From Hyphomonas sp. (GTDB lineage: Bacteria > Pseudomonadota > Alphaproteobacteria > Caulobacterales > Hyphomonadaceae): a stretch of DNA of 64,000 nt. The notes beneath the pieces were generated by a model, which saw only the letters and a program-made list of their open reading frames with translations, was not told the DNA's origin and searched no databases. The number at the start of each line of letters is the position of its first letter. Position 1 is the stretch's first letter. Both the position numbers and the translations under genes were made by a program. The stretch covers positions 1 to 64,000 of the forward strand of contig JACKIK010000001.1 in assembly GCA_020638455.1 (NCBI GenBank), written 5' to 3'. This document shows positions 57,573-64,000 of the stretch, one piece after another.

Positions 57573-59111
57573 TCAGGCGTCGACCTTTTCCTTTGTCTTC
57601 GCCTTCTTGCCGGCATAGGCGAACTGCTCGCCGTCGAGGTCGATCAGCGGCATCTCGTCCTTTTCGCGCCAGTAATCCTGCGTGTGCTGCCACTCATAGT
57701 TCGAGCCGCGTTTCGGCAGCATGTGCATGTTGCGCATCAGGTAGCCGGGGTTGAAGTTTTCCGGGTCGATCCAGGGCAGGATCTCCATATCTTTGTCTTC
57801 CTCACGCAGCTGCACGCGCACCTGCGTCACGCCCTTCTCGTCCATATGTTTCAGGAGGCGGATGATGAAGTCTGCCATGATGTCGACCCGCAGCGTCCAC
57901 GAGGCGCGGAAATAGCCGAACACCCAGGCCATGTTCGGCACGCCGGTGAACATCATGCCGCGATAGGTGACGGTCTGCGAGAAATCGACCGGCTTGCCAT
58001 CCACCGTGAACGGAATGTCGCCGAGGACGGAGAGATTGAAGCCCGTCGCGGTGATGATCACGTCGGCCTTCAGTTCCTCGCCGGACTTGGTAAGGATGCC
58101 GTTTTCGGTGAAACGCTCGATCTCGTCGGTGACGACATCGGCCTTGCCGCTGGCGATGCCCTGGAACAGGTCTCCATCCGGCACGAAGGCAATGCGCTGG
58201 CGCCACGGGCGGTAGCGTGGCGTGAAGTGCTTCTCGATGGGATACTGGTCGCCCAGGAACATCTTCACGCCTTCCAGCAGCTCCTGTTCCACCGTCTCGG
58301 TTTCCTCGAGGCAGCGGCGGGTGAAGTCATGCTGGTCGAACAGCACCTTCTGGCGCGCGACGCGGTGGATCGTATCCCAGTCGATGCCGATCTTTTCGAG
58401 TTCGACGACAAGTTCGTTCTCGTTGCGGCCGGGAATGAACCAGGTCGGCGAGCGCTGCAGCACGGTGACGTGCTCGGCATCGCCGGCAATTGCGGGAACG
58501 ACCGTCGCGGTGGTTGCACCGGAGCCGATGCAGATGACCCGCTTGCCTTTCATGTCGGCATCGGCAGGCCAGAGCTGCGGATGGATGATTTCGCCCTTGA
58601 ACTTGTCCATGTCGGCCCATTCGGGCGTGTAGGGATTTTCGTAATTGTAGTAGCCCTGGCACATCCAGAGGAAGTTGCAGGTAAAGTAGAGTTCTTCGCC
58701 GGTGTCGAGCTTCTGGGCGGTGACCGTCCACAGGCTGTCCTCGGAGGACCATTCGGCCGACAGGATCTTGTGACCGTAGCGGATATACTGGCCGAGATCG
58801 TTCTCCTCGATCACTTCATCCATGTAGTCGAGGATTTCCTGGGCCGTGGCGATCGGCACGCCTGTCCACGGCTTGAACCGGTAGCCGAAGGTGTAGAGGT
58901 CGGAGTCCGAGCGGATGCCCGGATATTTGTGCCAGAGCCAGGTGCCGCCGAAGCTCTCCAGCTTTTCCAGCACCACGAAGGTCTTGTCCGGTGCCTGGTC
59001 TCTCAGGTGATAGGCCGCGCCGACGCCGGAAATGCCCGCGCCCGCAACCAGCACATCAAAGTGTTCCGCCTTGGCCACTGCCGGCCGCTTCTTCGTTTCC
59101 GTCCCTGTCAT
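57573..59111 (-). CDS. Flavin-containing Baeyer-Villiger-type monooxygenase
   Basis: Oxidises ketones to esters or heteroatoms using NADPH and FAD. The 512-residue protein has the FAD Rossmann motif GAGISGVGAAYHL, the BVMO fingerprint FKGEIIHPQLWP, and a second nucleotide motif GSGATTATVVPAI. The ATG-linked conserved EKLESFGGTWLWHKYPGIRSDSDLYTFGYRF block and ITATGFNLSVLGDI also support it. The length is normal for a type I enzyme. The promoter region at 59159-59203 carries two inverted repeats, so it is probably under its own regulator, which is not encoded nearby. Confidence 0.92.
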   Translation of the reverse strand: MTGTETKKRPAVAKAEHFDVLVAGAGISGVGAAYHLRDQAPDKTFVVLEKLESFGGTWLWHKYPGIRSDSDLYTFGYRFKPWTGVPIATAQEILDYMDEVIEENDLGQYIRYGHKILSAEWSSEDSLWTVTAQKLDTGEELYFTCNFLWMCQGYYNYENPYTPEWADMDKFKGEIIHPQLWPADADMKGKRVICIGSGATTATVVPAIAGDAEHVTVLQRSPTWFIPGRNENELVVELEKIGIDWDTIHRVARQKVLFDQHDFTRRCLEETETVEQELLEGVKMFLGDQYPIEKHFTPRYRPWRQRIAFVPDGDLFQGIASGKADVVTDEIERFTENGILTKSGEELKADVIITATGFNLSVLGDIPFTVDGKPVDFSQTVTYRGMMFTGVPNMAWVFGYFRASWTLRVDIMADFIIRLLKHMDEKGVTQVRVQLREEDKDMEILPWIDPENFNPGYLMRNMHMLPKRGSNYEWQHTQDYWREKDEMPLIDLDGEQFAYAGKKAKTKEKVDA

Positions 59112-59158
59112 GGCTCATCCTGCCCATTGTGATGGCGCCACCGGACCGCCCGTAGGCG

Positions 59159-59203
59159 CACTTTGTGAAGTGTTTATTCAAACCAGAAAAAATCTATAAA
59201 CAC
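59159..59203. promoter_or_regulatory. Two inverted repeats upstream of the monooxygenase
   Basis: CACTT-TGTG-AAGTG (59159-59172) and GTGTTTAT...ATAAACAC (59170-59203, 8-bp arms with 18 bases between) overlap in an AT-rich segment 48 bases before the monooxygenase ATG. They look like operators for a MarR-, TetR- or AraC-type regulator. The rest of the 59112-59387 gap holds no gene. Confidence 0.6.
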
Positions 59204-59387
59204 TACGGGAGAGCCCGGATAACGTCGGGTCAGCCTCGCCGATTTTCGGGCCGCAGCACCCGTCCCGCCCCGATTATTGCGTCCATGGGATAGATCGGGA
59301 CCGGGCCGGAAGCTGCAGCCGCCTTCACCCTGCCGTAATCATTCTCCATTTACCATTCCGGAATCGAGATTCGAACGGCAGGCGGAC

Positions 59388-61397
59388 ATGGCGCAGAAGG
59401 GTGCACAACCCCCGGCCCAGCGCGCAATCAAGGTGCCCGGCGGCGGGTTTCTGTCCCGCCATGGCCGGCTGATCCGTTATGCGCTGCTGGCCGTCCTGGG
59501 CCTGTTCATCGTGGGCGGCGGCTGGGGCTTCTGGAAGTGGCGCTCACTGTATGCCGGCATGCCGAAACTGCCGGAAGTGGCGGAACTCTGGAATGCCAAG
59601 CGCGAACCGGCGATCGAGTTCATAGACCGCAACGAAAAGACGCTGGACGTGCGCGGCCCGCGCTATGGCCGGGCGACCAGTGTGGAACAGCTGCCGAAAT
59701 ATGTCCCGGAGGCCTTCATCGCGGCCGAGGACAAGCGCTTCTATGAGCATGATGGTGCGGATGACGCCGCCATCGCCCGCGCGGCCTGGTCCAACCTGCG
59801 CGCTGGCGAGACGGTCTCCGGCGCCTCGACCATCACCCAGCAGCTGATCAAGAACTTCGTCCTCGACAGCCGCCAGACGGTGAAGCGCAAGGCGCAGGAA
59901 GTGAAACTCGCCCGCGAACTGGAAAAGAAGATGAGCAAGGACGAGATCCTGTCGCTCTATCTCAACCGGGTCTATTTCGGCGCGGGCCTCTACGGCATCG
60001 ATGCCGCGGCGCGCTACTATTTCGGCAAGGGCCCGGACCAGCTGAGCGTCAGCGAGGCGGCCCTCCTTGCAGGCCTGCCGAAGGCGCCGTCGAAACTGAA
60101 CCTGCGCGACAACCTCGCCGGCGCGAAAGAGCGCCAGGCCTATGTGCTGGGCGAGATGGTCAGCCTCGGCTTCATCTCGAAGACCGAGGCCGATGCCGCC
60201 GCCGTACAGGACATCTCGATCATCGACCCACCCGAATACGACCCGCAGCTCGGCTACGCCCTCGATGCGGCAACCGAGCGTGTGAAGGCCATGCTGCCGC
60301 GCATTCCCGGCGACCTGGTGGTGACCGTGTCCATCGATACGGACCTGCAGGAGCGGATCCGAAAGCAACTCGCCGAACGCATGGCCAAGGACGGCGCGGC
60401 CGACGGGGCAAGCCAGGTATCGGCCTTGCTGATCGACAAGGATGGCCGCGTGACCGCGCTCATCGGCGGCGTCGACTACACGCAGTCTGTGTTCAATCGC
60501 GTCACCCAGGCCAAGCGCCAGCCGGGCTCCAGCTTCAAGCCGTTCGTCTACGCGACGGCGCTGGAAGACGGCTACACGCCCTATGACGTGTTCGACGATG
60601 CCCCGATCACCGTCGGCAAATGGGAGCCGAAGAACTATTCGGGCCAGTATCTCGGCCCGATGACGATGAGCGAGGCACTGACACGCTCGATCAATACGGT
60701 CGCGGCGGAGCTGGCGCAGCTGACCAGCGAGGAGCGCGTCGTCGACACGGCCCGCCGCTTCGGTATCACAACCAAGCTTGAACCCTTCCCGTCCATCGCG
60801 CTCGGCAGCCAGGAAGTGACGCTGTGGGAACTGGTGCGCGCCTTCGGCACGTTCCAGTCAGGCGGCCTGCGGCTGGACCCGTACCTGATCGAGACGATCG
60901 CGGACTCGCGCGGCAACGTCCTGTACGAACGCCCGACCTATGACCGCGACCGCGTGTATTCGGAAGAGCTCGACAAGGAGATGAACGGCATGCTGACGCG
61001 TGTCGTGAACTCCGATATCGGCACCGGCGGGCGGGCAAAGATCAAGAACTGGACGGTGGCCGGCAAGACCGGCACCAGCCAGGACTGGCGAGACGCCTGG
61101 TTCATCGGCTTCACCTCCGCCTATGTCGGCGGCGTCTGGGTCGGCAATGACGACGACACGCCGATGAAAAAAGTGACCGGTGGCGGCCTGCCGGCCGACC
61201 TCTGGTCCGACATGATGGAGATCGCCCATGCGGGCAAACGGCCGGAGGACCTGATCGGTGCGGAAACCGGCGCTGCCGTCAGCGAGGCCGCCGAGCAACG
61301 CATCGCCTTCTATCGCGGCCTCAGCCAGGCTTTCTCGATCGCCGCCGGCCAGCAATTCGCCAGCCGCACCACGCCGGACCGCTACCAGCAGCAGTAA
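59388..61397 (+). CDS. Class A penicillin-binding protein (PBP1A type)
   Basis: Bifunctional peptidoglycan synthase of 669 residues. A cytoplasmic basic tail is followed by one membrane helix (YALLAVLGLFIVGGGWGFWKW). The glycosyltransferase domain has the catalytic Glu in FIAAEDKRFYEHDG and GASTITQQLIKNFVL. The transpeptidase domain has the SxxK motif in QPGSSFKPFVYAT, SxN in LTRSINTVAAEL and KTGT in VAGKTGTSQDW. It is full length for the 1A group. An LpoA-like activator is encoded at 37060. The ATG of MAQKGAQPP is used. Confidence 0.94.
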   Translation: MAQKGAQPPAQRAIKVPGGGFLSRHGRLIRYALLAVLGLFIVGGGWGFWKWRSLYAGMPKLPEVAELWNAKREPAIEFIDRNEKTLDVRGPRYGRATSVEQLPKYVPEAFIAAEDKRFYEHDGADDAAIARAAWSNLRAGETVSGASTITQQLIKNFVLDSRQTVKRKAQEVKLARELEKKMSKDEILSLYLNRVYFGAGLYGIDAAARYYFGKGPDQLSVSEAALLAGLPKAPSKLNLRDNLAGAKERQAYVLGEMVSLGFISKTEADAAAVQDISIIDPPEYDPQLGYALDAATERVKAMLPRIPGDLVVTVSIDTDLQERIRKQLAERMAKDGAADGASQVSALLIDKDGRVTALIGGVDYTQSVFNRVTQAKRQPGSSFKPFVYATALEDGYTPYDVFDDAPITVGKWEPKNYSGQYLGPMTMSEALTRSINTVAAELAQLTSEERVVDTARRFGITTKLEPFPSIALGSQEVTLWELVRAFGTFQSGGLRLDPYLIETIADSRGNVLYERPTYDRDRVYSEELDKEMNGMLTRVVNSDIGTGGRAKIKNWTVAGKTGTSQDWRDAWFIGFTSAYVGGVWVGNDDDTPMKKVTGGGLPADLWSDMMEIAHAGKRPEDLIGAETGAAVSEAAEQRIAFYRGLSQAFSIAAGQQFASRTTPDRYQQQ

Positions 61398-61440
61398 TGC
61401 CCAGATTGCGCGCCGCGCTGTGCGCGCGTAGAGAGCGCGC

Positions 61441-62475
61441 ATGTTCGACACGGTTGTTTTCGATACGCTTTCCCTTGCCCTGGACGAGGCTGGCCTGGTG
61501 CCGGACACCGGCGCCATTCTCTGCCTGCGTGCGGAGGCAGCCCCGTTCCTGATGGGCCTGCCGAAGGACCGGCTTGTCTGCCATAACAGCTTCAAGCCGG
61601 ACCATGACGCCCTCAAGGCCGCCGGCTTCACCGTGCTGCCGCCCGAAACGGAGTCGTTCGAGCCGGCGGCGCTGACCATCATCCTGCCGCCGCGCCAGCG
61701 GGACGAAGCGCGCGCCCTGTTCGCCCGCGCCATGCGGGACGCCCCGGTGGGCGGTATCGTGATTGCCAGCCTGCCGAACACGCTGGGTGCCAAGACCGGC
61801 GAGAGGATCCTCGCGGAACTGGCCGGCGAAACGCAGTCGCTGTCCAAGCACAAGTGCCGTGCCTTCTGGGCCGTCAAGGCCGCTGACTGGAACGCTCCGC
61901 TGGCGGAGGAGTGGATTGCCTTCGATGCACCGGGCGAAATCGAGGGCGGTCTGTGGAGCCGGCCGGGCCTGTTCAGCTGGGACAGGATCGACGCCGGCAG
62001 TGAATTGCTGGCCGACAGCGTGCCGGAATGGATCAAGGGCCGCGGGGCGGACTTCGGTGCGGCGCAGGGGTTCCTGTCCCGCGAGGTGATGGCGAATTGC
62101 CCCGGCGTCGAGTCCATGGACCTCTATGAGGCGGAATACCGCGCCCTGGCCTGCCAGCGCGGCACGCTGGAAGGCTTCGGCAACTGGACCCAGCATTGGG
62201 CCGACGTCACAAAGGATGCTCCGCAGGCGGAATACGATTTCATCGTGATGAACCCGCCCTTCCATACGGGCCGGGCCGATGCCGCCTCGCTGGGTCAGAA
62301 CTTCATCCGCGCCGCCGCCGATGCGCTGAAGACAGGCGGCACGCTGTGGCTCGTCGCCAACCGCCACCTGCCCTATGAAGCTGCACTTGGCGCGTGCTTC
62401 AAGTCGCGTGAAATGCTGGAAGACGAAGGCGGCTACAAGATCATCCGCGCGGAAAAGCCGAAGCGGAAGCGATGA
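61441..62475 (+). CDS. RsmC-like 16S rRNA methyltransferase
   Basis: Class I SAM methyltransferase of 344 residues. An N-terminal domain (LALDEAGLVPDTGAILCLRAEAAPFL...LTIILPPRQRDEARALFARAM) resembles the inactive half of RsmC. The C-terminal half has the catalytic NPPFHTGR motif. The usual glycine-rich SAM loop between them is weak (RGADFGAAQGFLSREVMA, missing the DxGxGxG pattern), so SAM binding could be altered. It overlaps the downstream pseudouridine synthase by 4 bases (ATGA). Confidence 0.82.
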   Translation: MFDTVVFDTLSLALDEAGLVPDTGAILCLRAEAAPFLMGLPKDRLVCHNSFKPDHDALKAAGFTVLPPETESFEPAALTIILPPRQRDEARALFARAMRDAPVGGIVIASLPNTLGAKTGERILAELAGETQSLSKHKCRAFWAVKAADWNAPLAEEWIAFDAPGEIEGGLWSRPGLFSWDRIDAGSELLADSVPEWIKGRGADFGAAQGFLSREVMANCPGVESMDLYEAEYRALACQRGTLEGFGNWTQHWADVTKDAPQAEYDFIVMNPPFHTGRADAASLGQNFIRAAADALKTGGTLWLVANRHLPYEAALGACFKSREMLEDEGGYKIIRAEKPKRKR

Positions 62476-63143
62476 AGGCCGACAGACAGCTCGCGAAATA
62501 CCTCGCCGGCCTCGGCTATGGCAGCCGCAAGGAGATGGAGGCCGCCATCCGCGCCGGGCGCGTGACCGGTGAATGTGAAAGCCTGCGCTTCGACGGCGAA
62601 CCGCTGGACCCGCCGCCCGGCATGGTGATCCTGATGAACAAACCGGCAGGCTTCACCTGTTCGCGCTCCGACCAGGGCCGGCTCGTCTACGAACTTCTTC
62701 CGCCCCGCTTCCTGAAGCGCGACCCGGCGCTTTCCTCTGTCGGGCGCCTCGATGCTGATACGACCGGTCTCCTTCTGTTCACGGATGATGGGAAATTGTT
62801 GCACCGGCTGATCTCCCCGAAGTCGGAAATCGAGAAGACTTATGAAGCGACCCTCGCGCGACCGCTGGAGGGCCATGAGGCAGACCTGTTCGCCAACGGT
62901 ACGCTGGTTCTGCGCGGTGAGGACAAGCCGCTGTTGCCGGCACGCCTCGTCGCGACGGGTGAACGCACGGCGCGCCTGACGATCACCGAAGGGCGTTACC
63001 ATCAGGTGCGCCGCATGTTCGCGGCCGCAGGCAATCATGTGGAGGCGCTGCACCGCGCCCGCTTCGGGCCGCTGGAACTGGACGGACTTGCGGAAGGCGA
63101 ATGGCGCCTGCTGACGGCGAAGGAAGCCGAAAGCCTCTCCTAG
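62472..63143 (+). CDS. Small-subunit-type RNA pseudouridine synthase (RsuA/RluB family)
   Basis: Isomerises a uridine in rRNA. The 223-residue protein has an N-terminal S4-like RNA-binding segment (QLAKYLAGLGYGSRKEMEAAIRAGRVTGECESL), the catalytic Asp in SVGRLDADTTGLLLFTDDG, the EIEKTYEATL strand and the family end-motif ITEGRYHQVRRMFAAAGNHVEALHRARFGPL. It overlaps the RsmC-like gene upstream (ATGA) and the convergent dioxygenase downstream by 4 bases. Which uridine it modifies is not decided by sequence. Confidence 0.9.
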   Translation: MKADRQLAKYLAGLGYGSRKEMEAAIRAGRVTGECESLRFDGEPLDPPPGMVILMNKPAGFTCSRSDQGRLVYELLPPRFLKRDPALSSVGRLDADTTGLLLFTDDGKLLHRLISPKSEIEKTYEATLARPLEGHEADLFANGTLVLRGEDKPLLPARLVATGERTARLTITEGRYHQVRRMFAAAGNHVEALHRARFGPLELDGLAEGEWRLLTAKEAESLS

Positions 63144-63994
63144 CGGCCCGGATCGAAATACGGCCGGTCGCCCGCGATGGTGACGCGCTCCATGATGCGG
63201 ACATTCGGGAAATAGTCGCTGGCGGCATAGTGCTGGCAGGCGCGATTGTCCCAGAAGGCAAGCGAGCCCGGCGCCCAGCGGAAGCGGCACTGGTGTTCCG
63301 GAATGGCCGCGCGGGAGTAGAGATATTTCAGGAGCTCGTCGCTCTCCTCGCGGTCCATGCCCTTGATATGGTCCGTGAACGCCGTGTTGACGTAAAGCGC
63401 GCGCTGGCCGGTTTCCGGATGCGTCCGGATGACGGGGTGCTCCATGGGCGGATACTTGGCATGCAGCTCGCTCACATCCTTGCCGAGGCGCTTGGCGAAT
63501 ACGCGGGCAATGTCGTGCACAGCGACCATGCCGCACAGGCGCTCCTTCAGGTCGGCGTCCAGCTCATCGTACGCCATCACCATGTTGGAGAAGAGCGTGT
63601 CGCCGCCGACGTCCGGCAGTTCGATCGCGCGCAGAATGGAGCCGAGAGACGGCGCCTCGCGCCAGGTGACATCGGAATGCCAGGCGTTCTCCGTGCCGCG
63701 CGAATTGGGCCCGTGCACAATGCGCAGCACTTCCGGGTCCGGTTGTTCCTTCGGCGTGGCGGGGTGGATCTCCAGCTCGCCAAACTTGCGGGCGAAGGCA
63801 ATGTGCTGGGCGCGGGTCAGCTCCTGATCCCGGAAGAACACGACCTGGTAACGGAGCAGTGCGGCGCGCACCTCTTTCACCAGCTCGTCTGTCGGCTGGG
63901 CCAAGTTGGCCCCGATCAGCTCCGCCCCGATGGCGGGCGACATGGGCCGCGCCTCGAACTGCGTGAATCCGGCCTCGGCGTCCGAATAGGCCAT
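63140..63994 (-). CDS. TauD/TfdA-family Fe(II)/2-oxoglutarate dioxygenase
   Basis: 284-residue oxygenase. The metal site is HSD (NAWHSDVTW, about residue 106-108) with the distal His in NRACQHYAASDYFPNVR and the 2-oxoglutarate Arg shortly after (RIMERVTI). The substrate-side LRAIELPDVGGDTLFSNMVMAYDEL block is typical of TauD-like enzymes acting on taurine, alpha-ketoglutarate-dependent sulfonates or aryloxyalkanoates. The ATG lies 6 bases from the window edge, so its promoter is outside. No sulfonate transport genes are in view, so the substrate is open. Confidence 0.9.
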   Translation of the reverse strand: MAYSDAEAGFTQFEARPMSPAIGAELIGANLAQPTDELVKEVRAALLRYQVVFFRDQELTRAQHIAFARKFGELEIHPATPKEQPDPEVLRIVHGPNSRGTENAWHSDVTWREAPSLGSILRAIELPDVGGDTLFSNMVMAYDELDADLKERLCGMVAVHDIARVFAKRLGKDVSELHAKYPPMEHPVIRTHPETGQRALYVNTAFTDHIKGMDREESDELLKYLYSRAAIPEHQCRFRWAPGSLAFWDNRACQHYAASDYFPNVRIMERVTIAGDRPYFDPGR

Positions 63995-64000
63995 GGTGCG

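Overview
The window looks like chromosome of a high-GC alphaproteobacterium, most likely a member of the Hyphomonadaceae/Caulobacterales. I infer this from four things: a gene-transfer-agent (GTA) head cluster of the Rhodobacter type, a complete PhyR/NepR/EcfG general stress locus (found only in Alphaproteobacteria), many TonB-dependent receptors and secreted lipoproteins, and the overall codon use. No database was searched, so the placement rests on recognised families.

Region by region. 1-6545: minus-strand GTA head genes in the order terminase small subunit-like, terminase large subunit, portal, small membrane protein, prohead protease, major capsid. The run is broken between terminase and portal by two plus-strand genes, a ParA-like ATPase and a small partner. 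85-bp nested palindromic elements lie in the gaps, and one lies in frame inside the protease. 6647-9782: a sulfur module (SulP transporter, persulfide-dioxygenase-like hydrolase, ArsR-type thiol sensor). 9902-13856: a TonB receptor divergent from a beta-propeller phytase lipoprotein. 13853-18848: a DUF883/holin-like membrane operon, then the general stress response locus. 18871-28874: cytochrome b561 and c', tRNA-Gly, an acyltransferase, tRNA-Tyr, rlmB, a divergent PEP carboxylase-like protein, a tandem retropepsin-like protease and a thiolase. 30214-33262: an iron-uptake operon (catecholate-type siderophore receptor plus PKHD hydroxylase) behind two tandem Fur-box-like sites. 33362-39676: a hydrolase, small membrane proteins, dnaJ, and an LpoA-like protein divergent from rsmI-yraN.

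39693-47761 is the most accessory stretch. It holds a lower-GC membrane protein, a secreted lipoprotein, a membrane-tethered XRE regulator, a secreted tandem caspase-like protein (first domain degenerate, second intact), a tRNA-like gene with an aberrant anticodon arm, a rhomboid protease, and a two-gene operon. That operon pairs a DNA-binding-like protein with a protein carrying ten GGCGGT hexamers, facing a small gene across a palindrome-rich, AT-rich control region.

47819-64000 is mostly metabolism and envelope: an orphan MlaC-like protein, a PLP enzyme, an acyl-CoA dehydrogenase, a TetR/P450 divergent pair, an L,D-transpeptidase, a Baeyer-Villiger monooxygenase with its own inverted-repeat control region, a class A PBP, an RsmC-like methyltransferase overlapping an RsuA-type pseudouridine synthase, and a TauD-type dioxygenase.

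The best candidates for something new are the palindromic element translated inside the GTA protease, the ParA pair embedded in the GTA cluster, the tandem caspase next to an abnormal tRNA, and the hexamer-repeat operon with its operator array.
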